A stretch of DNA of 53,154 nt from an uncultured Gammaproteobacteria bacterium (GTDB lineage Bacteria; Pseudomonadota; Gammaproteobacteria; Ga0077536). Every line of letters starts with the position of its first letter. The first letter of the stretch is position 1. Of the stretch, positions 17,181 to 27,814 are shown in pieces. A program made the translations under genes and the position numbers. The notes beneath the pieces were generated by a model that saw only the letters and a program-made list of their open reading frames with translations, had not been told where the DNA came from and did no database searches. The stretch is taken from the NCBI GenBank assembly GCA_938075585.1, contig CALJHG010000008.1, positions 1 to 53,154 on the forward strand, written 5' to 3'.

Positions 17181-18485
17181 CTAGCTATCTTTCACTACTA
17201 GAGAATCAAGTTCTAGAACAGCCCGTAAAAGACCGCGCATCGACTCGATATCTTTGCATCCTGCAAGCTCTCTAATCGAATGCATTCCGAACGTTGGAAC
17301 ACCGACGTCTACCGTTCGTATTCCTAGCTGAGACGCAGTCAAGGGGCCTATGGTACTGCCGCAGGCCATATCAGACCTAACAACAAAATTTTGCATATTC
17401 AATCCAGCCCGAGTTGCAGCAGAACGCAGTAACGCTGCTGATTCACTATTGGTCGCATATGCTTGGTTACTATTGATTTTTAAAACTGGACCTTGATTTA
17501 TCAAAGGGCCATGAGAAGAATCATGTTTGTCTGGAAAATTAGGGTGAAGCGCGTGAGCATTGTCAGTGGAAACTAACAATGATTTAGAAATCATTTTTTG
17601 AAAACAACCTTCCTCTTGACTTAATCGCTTTAGAACTCCACTTAAAAAATTACTTTTAGCTCCTACAAAAGATCCACTACCAACCTCCTCGTGGTCGTTA
17701 CACACTATCAGTTGATTAACTTCTATTGATTCGGATGTAACTAGAGCTTGAAGTCCCAACCAACAACTCAGCAGATTGTCTAGCCTAGCACTTACAAGAA
17801 ACTCGTTATTGACCCCTACTTCTTTACCACCATTGGTATCAAATAAAGACAACTCGAAATCTGACAAAAGATCTTTAGCATCGCATTTTCCATCATCTAT
17901 TAGACGTTGGAGTAAGAGTCCAGAGAAATCAAACGCTGAATCCCCAGCCAGTCCTACCAAAGGGGGAAGCATAGTTTGCGGGTTTATCGAACGTTTGCTA
18001 TTTGCGTCTCTATCAAGATGAATCGCAAGGCTTGGTATGAAAGCAACAGATTCTTCTAAGTTCACTAACCTACTTATAAGATCACCATTCGGCTTTTTTA
18101 AAACCACACGCCCCGCGATCGATAAGTCTCGGTCGAACCATGGGTTCAATAAGGCACCGCCGTAAACTTCAACGCCAAAAGTTACGTACCCATTAGTTAG
18201 GTTTATAGGATTCGGTTTCAGACGCAGACATGGACTGTCTGTATGTGCACCTATCATTCGAAAACCTTCGGTTAATTCATCACCGAGTCTAAACGCGATA
18301 ATAGAGGATCCGTTACGAGTCGTGAAGTACTTTCCGGAGGACTCGAGCGACCAACTTTCATCTTCACGTAATTCCACAAACTTGTTTGTGAGTAACAGTT
18401 GCCTCATATTTTCAACGGCATGAAATGGCGTTGGAGATCTATCGATAAAATCGATGAGCGCTTGTGTGTGATTAATTTTAGACAT
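17181..18485 (-). CDS. apeB: M18 aspartyl aminopeptidase family protein
   Basis: A 434-residue M18 zinc aminopeptidase, which removes N-terminal acidic residues from peptides and forms large cytoplasmic oligomers. The metal-site segments are visible: MIGAHTDSPCLRLKP, NDHEEVGS with the catalytic Glu, STDNAHALHPNFPDKHD, and the late GMHSIRE. Length agrees with the bacterial family (about 430). The frame continues 6 codons further, to a TTG at 18503, but the ATG at 18485 fits the family N-terminus. It has no close operon partner on its strand. Confidence 0.9.
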   Translation of the reverse strand: MSKINHTQALIDFIDRSPTPFHAVENMRQLLLTNKFVELREDESWSLESSGKYFTTRNGSSIIAFRLGDELTEGFRMIGAHTDSPCLRLKPNPINLTNGYVTFGVEVYGGALLNPWFDRDLSIAGRVVLKKPNGDLISRLVNLEESVAFIPSLAIHLDRDANSKRSINPQTMLPPLVGLAGDSAFDFSGLLLQRLIDDGKCDAKDLLSDFELSLFDTNGGKEVGVNNEFLVSARLDNLLSCWLGLQALVTSESIEVNQLIVCNDHEEVGSGSFVGAKSNFLSGVLKRLSQEEGCFQKMISKSLLVSTDNAHALHPNFPDKHDSSHGPLINQGPVLKINSNQAYATNSESAALLRSAATRAGLNMQNFVVRSDMACGSTIGPLTASQLGIRTVDVGVPTFGMHSIRELAGCKDIESMRGLLRAVLELDSLVVKDS

Positions 18486-18564
18486 AAGTTTTATTCTAAC
18501 CAATTATTAGTATGTGACCCACCCAAAAATTTTGATTTGTCGATCGATAATCCGGAGTATAAAA

Positions 18565-19353
18565 ATGACTGAAGCCGTCTTAATAGAAATAAGCAGCCAT
18601 ATAGCTACTTTGACACTAAATAACCCAACAAAATTAAACGCCTTTAGTGATGAAATGCTGCTGCGCTTGGCGGCTTTAATAGACGAGTGTGAAAGAAACG
18701 ACGACGTCAGAGTACTCGTCTTAACTGGAGCAGGAAAGGGCTTTTGTTCCGGTGGAGATGTGACAAAAATGGGCCCAGACGTCGATAATAGACCGCATGT
18801 GACCAAAAGCTATATCACAGAAGTCATTCAAGCCTTCCCAAAAGCATTACAACATTTAACAAAACCTATCATAGCGAGTATTAATGGTGTTGCAGCCGGA
18901 GGCGGTCTCGACCTTGCGCTGGCCTGTGACATCAGAGTGGCTGGTGAAAGTGCTAGAATGGCAGAGACGTATTGTAATATAGGTCTTCTTCCAGGAGGCG
19001 GCGGTGCTTGGTTATTGCCGAGGATAGTTGGAAAGCCCAAAGCACTAGAAATGCTTCTCGCGGGTAATTTCGTTGATGCAAATGAAGCTTATCATATTGG
19101 AATGGTAAACCACGTATGGCCTGACCGAGATCTAGCGGATCGAACATACAAATTAGCATCCGATATCGCTGGGAATCCACCATTGTCGGTCCGTCTAACT
19201 AAACAGGCTGTTATTGAAGGGATGGGCACTGATATGGCAAGTAACCTTGATCTCATCTCATCGCATATAGCCGTTGCAAAAAGTGGTCCCGATCATAGCG
19301 AAGCCATAACAGCATTCAAAGAAAAACGTAAAGGGAATTTCATTGGGTATTAA
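18565..19353 (+). CDS. Enoyl-CoA hydratase/isomerase family protein
   Basis: A 262-residue crotonase. Oxyanion-hole segments are FCSGGDV and ASINGVAAGGGLDLALACDIRVA. A catalytic Glu can be placed in MAETYCNIGLLPGGGGAWLLPR, but the second Glu of true enoyl-CoA hydratases is replaced by Gly, so it may be an isomerase, a CoA hydrolase or a hydratase with one acid. GGAG lies 9 bases before the ATG; the longer frame back to 18514 has no such support. It ends 8 bases before the stop of the convergent PQQ dehydrogenase. Confidence 0.87.
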   Translation: MTEAVLIEISSHIATLTLNNPTKLNAFSDEMLLRLAALIDECERNDDVRVLVLTGAGKGFCSGGDVTKMGPDVDNRPHVTKSYITEVIQAFPKALQHLTKPIIASINGVAAGGGLDLALACDIRVAGESARMAETYCNIGLLPGGGGAWLLPRIVGKPKALEMLLAGNFVDANEAYHIGMVNHVWPDRDLADRTYKLASDIAGNPPLSVRLTKQAVIEGMGTDMASNLDLISSHIAVAKSGPDHSEAITAFKEKRKGNFIGY

Positions 19354-19361
19354 TCAAGCCC

Positions 19362-21143
19362 TCAATCAGGTAAGGAAAAACTTACGACGGCGTTCCCCTT
19401 CGCATAGCCAAACAGTGCGTGCCCTCCAGACGCTACGGCCACGAACTGCTTATCTCCAATACTGTAAGTAATTGGGGGCGCATTCACTCCCGCTCCTGTA
19501 TGAAACTTCCATAATCTAGATCCATCGTGAGCACTTCGAGCAACAAAATCTCCGTTGGATTGACCATGAAATAGTAGCCCAGTCTCAGTAGTCAGGGCCC
19601 CAGAAATCAGTGGCAGATCGGTTTTCTTACTCCATTTAATTTTTCCACTTACCGGATCAATAGCCGCAACTCTGCCAGAATTAGGTAAATGAGGTGCGAA
19701 ATCGAGAACATTTAACAATTTACCTTCAGCACTTCTCTCTAGACGATAAATAGTAGGTCGGTGAGATGCCACAACATACATCCATTTGGTAACTCTACTA
19801 TAAGCGGAGGGCGGCCAATTAGCGCCACCCGCTGCACCTGGAGCTATTTCAACACCCTGGAGGGTGGGCCTCGCAAACATATTGGAGCTTTGTGGTACAA
19901 ACGGCTGAGACCGTTTTAGAAGCTCACCCGTCGCACGATTAAAAACATAAAGCCAACCAGATTTTGATACAACCGAAACAGCCTTCACTTGCTTACCACT
20001 GGTCCTTGTCATTGAAAACAAGACCGGCGGAGCAGCCACATCGTAACCCCAGATATCATGTGGCACTATCTGGTAGTGCCATCTAAGCTTGCCAGTATTG
20101 ATGTCCAACGCGACTAGGGAAGATGTATACAAATTATCACCTGGTCGTTCTTGGTCGGAATATGTCGGTGCGGGATTGCCTGTACCGATATAAAGTAATC
20201 CTAACTCATGATCAATTGATGGAGAGCCGTAAATCGATCCCCCCCCTCGTCTCCATCCCTCATTATTTCGTGCCGCGAGCTCTTTCTCTAAAGCAACATT
20301 GCGATCATAAATATCTCCAAAATTATTCGTAGTCGAGTAGTCGCCTTCCCAGCCACTCGATGCTGTAACATACCAACGCCACTCAAGACTCCCAGTTTCA
20401 ACATCATAAGCTGACACGAACGCTCTTAAACCAGGCCTAACTCCTGGCTTACCAAGAAGCTCTAAGTTTTCGTCACTGCCTTCGGCGGTGGCTAGGTTGG
20501 CGCTATAACCGGTACCACTAACTCCTACAAAAACTTTGCCATCATGGACCACGGGGGCCATATTCCCAGCAAACTTAGTCATACTGTCGAAGTTTTTCTT
20601 TGTATTCTTGGTGTAAGTTTTAATGAGATCGAGATCTGAACTATCTCCTGTCATAGGATCAACCATAGGTATGTCCCATATCAACCTACCTGTAGACCCG
20701 TCTAATGCTACTAGTCTGGCATCTGCTGTAATCATGAATAATCGACCATGTCCCCAGGCAACGCCCCGATTATGAGAACCACAGCACAATTTTTTCTGAC
20801 TTATTTCGTGCGCGTAATGCCAAATTTTTACCCCAGTTAGCGCGTCTATAGCAAATACATGGTTAAAAGGAGTCGAGATGTACATAACTCCATCAACCAC
20901 TAATGGGTTAGTTGGGAAAGTGCCTAAAATACCAGTCTGGAAGATCCAAGCGGGACGCAATTTAGCCACATTACTCTCTGTAATCTGACGTAAAGTACTA
21001 TATCGTTGATTTTCATGCCCTTGACCATAAGTTATCCAATCGGTATGCCCCGCGTTTTTATCAGCGAAACGAAAGTCCTCAGCGAAAATATCAAAGCCCC
21101 ATAAAAAAGCTAACAGCAACATGACAATTGTTTTTCTAAACAT
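19362..21143 (-). CDS. Secreted PQQ-dependent dehydrogenase with altered WGYD motif
   Basis: A 593-residue exported quinoprotein with the eight-bladed propeller. A signal peptide covers about residues 1-21. The vicinal disulfide pair is Cys120-Cys121 (KLCCGSHNRG). The blade with the active site reads GTGNPAPTYSDQERPGDNLY, then VPHDIWGYDVAAPP. In characterised methanol and glucose dehydrogenases the residue at Gly366 is the catalytic Asp (WDY), and Asp368 is where lanthanide enzymes add an Asp. Here the first is Gly and the second is retained. It has no haem domain, so it needs an external electron acceptor. The ATG has GGAGG 8 bases upstream. No PQQ synthesis genes are in the window. Confidence 0.85.
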   Translation of the reverse strand: MFRKTIVMLLLAFLWGFDIFAEDFRFADKNAGHTDWITYGQGHENQRYSTLRQITESNVAKLRPAWIFQTGILGTFPTNPLVVDGVMYISTPFNHVFAIDALTGVKIWHYAHEISQKKLCCGSHNRGVAWGHGRLFMITADARLVALDGSTGRLIWDIPMVDPMTGDSSDLDLIKTYTKNTKKNFDSMTKFAGNMAPVVHDGKVFVGVSGTGYSANLATAEGSDENLELLGKPGVRPGLRAFVSAYDVETGSLEWRWYVTASSGWEGDYSTTNNFGDIYDRNVALEKELAARNNEGWRRGGGSIYGSPSIDHELGLLYIGTGNPAPTYSDQERPGDNLYTSSLVALDINTGKLRWHYQIVPHDIWGYDVAAPPVLFSMTRTSGKQVKAVSVVSKSGWLYVFNRATGELLKRSQPFVPQSSNMFARPTLQGVEIAPGAAGGANWPPSAYSRVTKWMYVVASHRPTIYRLERSAEGKLLNVLDFAPHLPNSGRVAAIDPVSGKIKWSKKTDLPLISGALTTETGLLFHGQSNGDFVARSAHDGSRLWKFHTGAGVNAPPITYSIGDKQFVAVASGGHALFGYAKGNAVVSFSLPD

Positions 21144-21269
21144 TCGCTTATTCCTCCCTTACGATCCATCCCATAGCACAGAAATCTCGACATTAATTTA
21201 TCGGAAAAGAGCATTGCACGCGGGTATAATAATCTCAATAGATACACTTAAATAAATGATGATGCAATT

Positions 21270-23894
21270 ATGAACGATACGGTACCTGGCACGATATATT
21301 TAAAAGACTACACCCCACCTCCTTACTTAGTTAAAGAAATTGAGCTTGAGGTAGAAATATTTTCATCCTACACACAGATAAAGTCTCGCTTAAATATCTC
21401 ACGAGATGAGAAAGCTTGCGACAATCCGCCACTTGAGTTGAATGGCGTCGATCTTGAGCTTGTCGCTGTGTCGCTTAACGATATTCCTTTATCCGAGGAT
21501 AAATATGTCTGTACCTCCGAATATCTAACCTTAGAAAATCTCCCTGAATCATTTGTGTTGGAGACCGTTGTTCGGATTCGACCGCAAGATAATACCCGTC
21601 TCGAGGGTCTCTATGGATCCAAAGATGGTTTGTTTACCCAATGTGAAGCAGAAGGATTTAGAAGGATCACATATTTCATAGATCGACCCGACGTGATGAG
21701 TTGTTACAGCGTCACGATAATAGCAGACCAAGCGGAATATCCAATTCTCCTGTCTAACGGAAATCTTGAAGAAGAAGGTAAGCGAGGCGATGGGAAACAC
21801 TGGGTACGTTGGATCGATCCTTTTCCTAAACCGAGTTATTTGTTTGCTTTGGTCGCCGGTAAACTAGATAAAAAAGAAGATCAATTCACAACCTTTACTG
21901 GCAAAAAAGTTACGCTCGCCTTTTATGTCGAGCCCGGCAAACTTGATCAGTGTGAATTTGCTATGGAAGCTCTCAAGTCTGCCATTCGCTGGGATGAAGA
22001 AGAATTCGGACTTGAGTTAGACCTTGAACGCTACATGATTGTCGCTGTCAGCGATTTCAACATGGGTGCAATGGAAAACAAAGGCTTAAATATCTTCAAT
22101 ACGAAATACGTATTAGCACGATCTGATACTGCCACCGACCATGACTTCATGATGATTGACAGGGTGATTGCTCATGAATATTTTCACAATTGGACAGGAA
22201 ATCGAGTGACTTGTCGAGATTGGTTTCAGCTTAGTCTAAAAGAAGGCCTCACAGTTTTCCGAGACCAAAGATATGGGGAAGATAGGTACAATAAAGCTGT
22301 ACAAAGGATACAGGAAGTTAGAATTCTAAGGAGCGCGCAATTTCCTGAAGATGCTGGCCCAATGGCACATCCTATCCGTCCGGCAGCCTATATGGAGATC
22401 AGCAACTTCTATACAGCTACCGTCTATAACAAAGGTGCCGAAGTTGTGAGAATGATACATACTTTGGTAGGGGATTCAGGTTTTCGTAAAGGAATGGACC
22501 TCTACTTCGATCGCCACGACGGCCAAGCCGTAAGAACTGAAGAGTTTGTGTCGGCCATGTCCGATGCAAATAGTTTTGATCTAACCCAATTCTCTCTCTG
22601 GTACCATCAAGCAGGTACCCCAATAATAAACGTGGAGAGCCAATACGATATAAGTTCGAATGAATATACTTTAACGTTTAGCCAAGAAAGCGTGGGGGCA
22701 GATCCAGACACCAATAATTTACCACTACACATTCCCATTAAACTTGGCTTATTAAACGAAAATGGCGAAGAAATACCGGTCCCGATTGATGACCACCACG
22801 AGGTGTTCGCTTTACGTGACGTGAGACAGAGCATTACTTTTAGTAATATTAGTAAGCCACCTGTCCCATCTCTGTTACGTGATTTTTCTGCGCCGGTTAT
22901 ATTAAAATACGACTATAGCGAATCCGATTTGGCGCTGCTAGCGGCTCATGATGCAGACCCATTTAATCGATGGGAAGCTTCGCAGAAACTAGCAGTAGGT
23001 ACCATATTAGACGCTATATTAGCATTTCAGGAAAAACGCCTGCCAGACTATGGGCAAGGGGTTATAAATGCCAGCAGAATGGCTCTCGAAATGCCTCAAA
23101 CTGAGTCGGCCTACGCTACAGAGATACTGACGCTACCGAGTGCGTCATATATTGCTGAACAAATGGAAACAGTCGATCCTGAGGCCATACTGCTGGCACG
23201 CACTGGTCTTAGAATACAAATTGCCAGTTCCCTAGAAGATCGGTTTGCTGAAGTTTATGTGGCCACCGATAACGGAAGCGACTACGACCCTAATGCCAGT
23301 TCCGCGGGAGCTCGAAGTTTACGCAATATATCACTCAGTTACATGATGGAATTACAAAAGTCGGAAGTACAAAACCTCTGCCTTAACCAACTCCAAAATT
23401 CAAACAATATGACTGACTGTATGGCCGCACTTGGTGCGCTAGCTAATAGCGAATCTCCGCAGAGACACACTGCGCTCGAGTGGTTTTACGACAAATGGAA
23501 GACCGAACAACTTGTGATCGACAAATGGTTCTCGGTTCAAGCAACTGCGACCCTGCCCAATACCCTCGATAACGTGCGAGAGCTAATGAAGCATCCAGAC
23601 TTTGACATAAAGAACCCTAATCGGGTTCGATCTTTGATAGGTGCGTTCTGTCAAGGAAATCACTCACATTTTAATGCCGCCGACGGAAGCGGCTATTACT
23701 TCGCAGCCGAACAAATCTGCGCAATAGACCCACTTAATAGTCAGATCGCCGCTAGACTTGCACGATCATTCGATCGCTGGAGACAATTTAGCGAACAACA
23801 CCAATCACATGCTAAGGAAGCTCTACTAACAATAAAAACCGCTAAAAATTTATCGAAAGACACGACAGAAGTCGTCTCGCGAGCCCTTTCTTAA
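21270..23894 (+). CDS. pepN: Aminopeptidase N (M1 family)
   Basis: An 874-residue cytoplasmic M1 metallopeptidase that clips N-terminal residues from peptides in protein turnover. The exopeptidase motif GAMEN is at 266-270 and the zinc site HEYFH at 302-306 with Glu325 completing the HExxH(18)E set. The order of domains (beta sandwich, thermolysin-like, beta, then a large helical C-terminal domain) and the length match the E. coli type (about 870). The SD before the ATG is weak. It converges with fusA2 with 33 bases between them. Confidence 0.95.
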   Translation: MNDTVPGTIYLKDYTPPPYLVKEIELEVEIFSSYTQIKSRLNISRDEKACDNPPLELNGVDLELVAVSLNDIPLSEDKYVCTSEYLTLENLPESFVLETVVRIRPQDNTRLEGLYGSKDGLFTQCEAEGFRRITYFIDRPDVMSCYSVTIIADQAEYPILLSNGNLEEEGKRGDGKHWVRWIDPFPKPSYLFALVAGKLDKKEDQFTTFTGKKVTLAFYVEPGKLDQCEFAMEALKSAIRWDEEEFGLELDLERYMIVAVSDFNMGAMENKGLNIFNTKYVLARSDTATDHDFMMIDRVIAHEYFHNWTGNRVTCRDWFQLSLKEGLTVFRDQRYGEDRYNKAVQRIQEVRILRSAQFPEDAGPMAHPIRPAAYMEISNFYTATVYNKGAEVVRMIHTLVGDSGFRKGMDLYFDRHDGQAVRTEEFVSAMSDANSFDLTQFSLWYHQAGTPIINVESQYDISSNEYTLTFSQESVGADPDTNNLPLHIPIKLGLLNENGEEIPVPIDDHHEVFALRDVRQSITFSNISKPPVPSLLRDFSAPVILKYDYSESDLALLAAHDADPFNRWEASQKLAVGTILDAILAFQEKRLPDYGQGVINASRMALEMPQTESAYATEILTLPSASYIAEQMETVDPEAILLARTGLRIQIASSLEDRFAEVYVATDNGSDYDPNASSAGARSLRNISLSYMMELQKSEVQNLCLNQLQNSNNMTDCMAALGALANSESPQRHTALEWFYDKWKTEQLVIDKWFSVQATATLPNTLDNVRELMKHPDFDIKNPNRVRSLIGAFCQGNHSHFNAADGSGYYFAAEQICAIDPLNSQIAARLARSFDRWRQFSEQHQSHAKEALLTIKTAKNLSKDTTEVVSRALS

Positions 23895-23927
23895 AAATTA
23901 CCGCGCCCTAATACTAACGCAGAAATA

Positions 23928-26012
23928 TTACTGAGAGTCTTTCAGCTCCGCCGCCGCTTTTATTACATCCTCAGCAATACTGTTAGGACAAGGCGCATAG
24001 TGGGAAAACTCCATCGAGAACTGGCCTCGTCCCGAAGTCATAGTACGCAGGTCACCAATGTAACCAAACATTTCGCTCAGTGGCGCAGCAGACTTTATCC
24101 TCACTCCGGAAACTCCAGCTTCCTGAGCCTTAATCATTCCCCGACGACGATTAAGGTCTCCAATAACATCACCTACATGGTCGTCCGGAGTGAAAACATC
24201 AATATTCATCACCGGCTCGAGTAATTGTGGGCTGGCTTTGGGCAAAGTCTGTCTATAAGCGGCTCGAGCGGCCGTCTCAAAAGCCACTGCCGAAGAATCG
24301 ACGGCATGGAACGCCCCATCCATCAATGTCACCTTAATATCTTGCATAGGATAACCAGCTAAGACTCCTTCAGCTGTACTTAGTTGAAATCCTTTTTGTA
24401 CTGCAGGCCAAAATTCACGGGGAACATTACCACCGGTAACTTTTGACTCGAACAAAAAGCCGGTCCCCACCTCGCCAGGCTCTATCACATAATCAATTTT
24501 CGCAAACTGACCAGCTCCACCTGTCTGTTTCTTATGAGTATAAACATCCTCGGTCCGCTGTGTAATGGTCTCTCTATAAGCTACCTGAGGCTTACCAACC
24601 TCTACTTCACAACCGTGCGTTCTCTTTAAAATATCTACCTTAATATCCAGGTGGAGTTCACCCATCCCCTTAATAATCGTCTCACCACTTTCCTGATCCG
24701 TCTCGACTCTAAAAGATGGATCCTCAGCAATCATTTTGCCGAGGGCTATACCGAGTTTTTCTGCGCCAGCTTTATCCAAAGGCGCTATCGCAATTGAGAT
24801 CACAGGATCTGGGAAAACCATCGGCTCTAAGGTAGCTGGTTGGTTCTGATCACACAACGTATGCCCTGTTTGAACATTCTTCATACCAAGTACAGCAACT
24901 ATGTCGCCCGCTTGTGCCGAATCTACATCATTCCTCGAGTCAGCATGCATTTCAACAATACGTCCAATCCGCTCTGTTTTACCCGTAAAGCTATTGAGCA
25001 CAGTAGAACCTTTAGAAATCATACCCGAATAAATTCTAATAAAGGTTAATGCGCCGTAACGATCGTCCATAATCTTAAATGCTAGAGCACGCAAAGGCTT
25101 ATCAGGATCAACTAATGCTAATTCCCCCGTTTCTTCACCTTCTAAATTAACCTCAGGTTGCGGAGTTACCTCTGTCGGATTTGGAAGATAATCAATTACA
25201 GCATCCAAAATTAATTGCACGCCTTTATTCTTGAAAGAAGAACCACAATAAGTAGGGAAAAAACTTAAATCGATGGTGCCTTTTCTTAAACACGCTTTAA
25301 GAGTCTCTATGCTAGGCTCTTGACCTTCCAGGTATTGCTCCATCGCGTCATCATCCATTTCAACCGCGGCCTCAACAAGCTTCTCCCGATACTCCTCCAC
25401 TTGCTCAACCATATCCTCAGGAACGTCAGAAATAGTGTATTTCGTCGGGTCACCAGATTCATCCCAAACCCAAGCCTTGCGGGTCAAAAGATCCACCACA
25501 CCCGAAAAATCATCCTCTATGCCGATAGGAAGCACCATTACCACCGGGCGTGCACCCAAAACTTTTTCCACCTGTTCAACAACTCTATAGAAATCGGCGC
25601 CAGTCCTATCTAATTTATTCACGTAGATGATACGCGCCACAGCTGAATCATTTGCATAGCGCCAATTCGTCTCCGATTGAGGCTCGACTCCTCCAGAGCC
25701 ACAAAAAACACCCACACCTCCATCCAAAACTTTAAGCGACCGATAGACCTCGATAGTGAAATCAACGTGTCCGGGAGTATCGATGATGTTAAACCGATGG
25801 TCTTTCCAAAAGCAGGTTGTGGCCGCGGACTGAATAGTAATACCTCGTTCTTGTTCTTGATCCATAAAATCAGTAGTAGCGGCACCATCATGCACCTCAC
25901 CAATTTTATGTATTTTCCCCGTGAGTTTGAGAAACCGCTCAGTAGTAGTGGTCTTACCCGCGTCAACGTGTGCAAAAATCCCAATGTTTCGATAAAGCGT
26001 AAGATCTGTCAT
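23928..26012 (-). CDS. fusA2: Second elongation factor G, EF-G2 type
   Basis: A 694-residue translational GTPase. G1 is AHVDAGKT (residues 14-21), then [12 protein letters not shown] for G3 and VNKLD for G4, with normal domains II-V. The opening [20 protein letters not shown], the phrase [18 protein letters not shown] and [11 protein letters not shown] match the EF-G2 (FusB-like) paralogue of pseudomonads and relatives rather than the str-operon EF-G. It stands alone, far from any rpsL/rpsG/tuf genes, which supports the paralogue assignment. Its role, perhaps in ribosome recycling or translocation under stress, is not settled. Full length with no defects. Confidence 0.9.
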   Translation of the reverse strand: MTDLTLYRNIGIFAHVDAGKTTTTERFLKLTGKIHKIGEVHDGAATTDFMDQEQERGITIQSAATTCFWKDHRFNIIDTPGHVDFTIEVYRSLKVLDGGVGVFCGSGGVEPQSETNWRYANDSAVARIIYVNKLDRTGADFYRVVEQVEKVLGARPVVMVLPIGIEDDFSGVVDLLTRKAWVWDESGDPTKYTISDVPEDMVEQVEEYREKLVEAAVEMDDDAMEQYLEGQEPSIETLKACLRKGTIDLSFFPTYCGSSFKNKGVQLILDAVIDYLPNPTEVTPQPEVNLEGEETGELALVDPDKPLRALAFKIMDDRYGALTFIRIYSGMISKGSTVLNSFTGKTERIGRIVEMHADSRNDVDSAQAGDIVAVLGMKNVQTGHTLCDQNQPATLEPMVFPDPVISIAIAPLDKAGAEKLGIALGKMIAEDPSFRVETDQESGETIIKGMGELHLDIKVDILKRTHGCEVEVGKPQVAYRETITQRTEDVYTHKKQTGGAGQFAKIDYVIEPGEVGTGFLFESKVTGGNVPREFWPAVQKGFQLSTAEGVLAGYPMQDIKVTLMDGAFHAVDSSAVAFETAARAAYRQTLPKASPQLLEPVMNIDVFTPDDHVGDVIGDLNRRRGMIKAQEAGVSGVRIKSAAPLSEMFGYIGDLRTMTSGRGQFSMEFSHYAPCPNSIAEDVIKAAAELKDSQ

Positions 26013-26300
26013 TTCAAGCCTCTAAAAAGCTGCATTACTATTTGCTCTCACAAATCGAGTAATTATTTTAAATATTGTTGGAAAAATCCTGAGCGTATCT
26101 TTGTATTAAAACACCGAAACGCACTCATTAACCTAGAATCGGCGAAATTATATGAGCAAAATGAGTATTTTTATAGTTTTCATTTGATATATATACCCGA
26201 TTCGTCAAAATTAGAGCTAATTTTTAGTATTATTTTAATTTTCAGACTTTTTCTTGCAAAACTTTATCACTTGAACGATGTGCTAAATACGTAATCTCTT

Positions 26301-26306
26301 TATAAT
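26301..26306 (+). promoter_or_regulatory. Possible -10 element for the 26359 hydrolase
   Basis: A perfect TATAAT lies at 26301-26306, about 53 bases before the TTG start at 26359. No convincing -35 sequence is found at normal spacing. The remaining 26013-26358 stretch between divergent fusA2 and this gene is strongly AT-rich and contains no gene I can support. Confidence 0.3.
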
Positions 26307-26358
26307 GGGACAGCACATGCATTAAACATCTGTAAACAGAAAATGAAAGGGAACGCTT

Positions 26359-27078
26359 TTGACAACCTTCGTATTGGTACACGGCGCTTGGCACTCAGGC
26401 AATCATTTGGAGCCAGTAGCAGAGCATATCAGGAGCTTTGGTCACGAGGTCTTCCTACCAACGCTAAGGGGTAATGGAAAAAATGATGATAAGTCTACGG
26501 GTTTGGAAGAAGCGGTAACATCCCTTCTAAAATTTATTGACAAACAAGGCCTGTCGGACTTCGTTTTAGTTGGCCATAGCTATGCGGGAATGGTCATCAC
26601 TGCGGTGGCTGATCGTATACCCCACCTAATCCGGCGATTAATTTATTGGAACGCTTTTGTCCCTGTAAATGGTGAATCACTCAATGATCTAGTTCCTCCT
26701 GAATTTTTGACATTATGGAAAGAAGCTCTAAAGCCTGATGGCTCTGTACTCTTACCCTACTCGATTTGGCGAGAGCGATTTATCAATGACGCGACGCACG
26801 AAATGGCATCGAGTACCTATGAAAGTCTGAATTCACACCCGTTAAAAACCTTTGAGGACAAAATTTCACTCTCCAAGGATCCCTCGGAGATGACGATCGG
26901 CAAGACTTATATCAACGCAACGGAGGATACATGTTTCCCGCACGCCATGAACTGGCATCCTCGACTGTCAGAGAAACTAGGGTTTTTCCGGCTTATTCAA
27001 TTATCGGGTAGTCACGAAGTATGTTTTACAAATCCTACTTTATTGGCAGAGAAAATTATTTTAGGTGCTGACGCTTAA
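26359..27078 (+). CDS. Alpha/beta hydrolase (esterase/hydroxynitrile-lyase-like)
   Basis: A 239-residue alpha/beta hydrolase. It starts TTFVLVHGAWHSGNH, and has the nucleophile elbow GHSYAGM with Ser74 and a late His in SGSHEVCF. This pattern resembles the small salicylate-methyl-esterase/hydroxynitrile-lyase family and soil bacterial pyrethroid-type esterases. Substrate is unknown. The start is TTG: the nearby ATG at 26342 is in a different frame, whereas TTG has AAAGGGA about 9 bases before it. It ends 15 bases before the stop of the convergent nitroreductase. Confidence 0.82.
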   Translation: MTTFVLVHGAWHSGNHLEPVAEHIRSFGHEVFLPTLRGNGKNDDKSTGLEEAVTSLLKFIDKQGLSDFVLVGHSYAGMVITAVADRIPHLIRRLIYWNAFVPVNGESLNDLVPPEFLTLWKEALKPDGSVLLPYSIWRERFINDATHEMASSTYESLNSHPLKTFEDKISLSKDPSEMTIGKTYINATEDTCFPHAMNWHPRLSEKLGFFRLIQLSGSHEVCFTNPTLLAEKIILGADA

Positions 27079-27093
27079 ATTACTCTAACGAGT

Positions 27094-27744
27094 CTACCAG
27101 CCGTTCCAATGTAAAACATCATCAAGTGGCAAACGAGCCGCTTCACGAAAGCCCGAACCAGAATAATAAGCCACTGGCATCAGTACGGCCTGAGTTAAAT
27201 TATCCGGAAGATTTAAAACCTCTGCGACTTTCTGAGACTCTTTAAGATGGACAGATGTCCAGCATGTTCCCAATCCTCGTGACCTAGCTGCCAGCATAAA
27301 AGACCAAGCTGCAGGCATAATCGAACCATACGCTGACGCTTGTTCAAACAGAGGCATCTCAGGCAAATTACCGGTGGCGCAGAAAAGAACATGCGCCGGC
27401 GCCTTATGAAAGTTATCTCTTAAATAAAGCGCCGAGTCAATCATCCGCTGATCTCCGCCGGAGTAATTTTCAATACTGCCATCAGACTTCTCAGCAGACT
27501 CGGACCAATACTTATCAAACGTATCACGATAAATATCACCTAATCTTTCTCTGAGCCCACGATCCGTAACCACGACAAAATGCCATTGTTGTGTATTAGT
27601 TTGCGAAGGCGCCTGCAAGGCCACAGTGATGCAGTCCTTTAGCACCTCGTCAGGTACCGCTTTTTCAAAATCCAATCTGAGCCGCACTGACCGGGTAGTC
27701 TTTAGCAAAGCATCGGACCCTTTAATGTTAATTTTATCCGACAT
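27094..27744 (-). CDS. Nitroreductase family protein
   Basis: A 216-residue FMN-dependent nitroreductase-fold protein. The FMN contacts SVRLR near residue 19 (usual RxSxR-type start), QAPSQTNTQQWHFVVV and, in the C-terminal half, AARSRGLGTCW are clear. Such enzymes reduce nitroaromatics, quinones or enones using NAD(P)H. GGAGG lies just before the ATG. It is followed in the same direction, 70 bases upstream in transcription, by an HSL-type hydrolase, so the two could be co-transcribed. Confidence 0.87.
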   Translation of the reverse strand: MSDKINIKGSDALLKTTRSVRLRLDFEKAVPDEVLKDCITVALQAPSQTNTQQWHFVVVTDRGLRERLGDIYRDTFDKYWSESAEKSDGSIENYSGGDQRMIDSALYLRDNFHKAPAHVLFCATGNLPEMPLFEQASAYGSIMPAAWSFMLAARSRGLGTCWTSVHLKESQKVAEVLNLPDNLTQAVLMPVAYYSGSGFREAARLPLDDVLHWNGW

Positions 27745-27814
27745 ACTCCCCTCCGTCTAAAAAACTAGTGAAAGCGCATGAGACTTTTCAGCCACATACG
27801 CTTTCCTAACCGCG

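Noticed and set aside
25677-26294. A 205-codon plus-strand frame beginning inside fusA2
   Set aside because: It lies mainly antisense to EF-G2 codons, and the rest is AT-rich sequence with no protein family resemblance.
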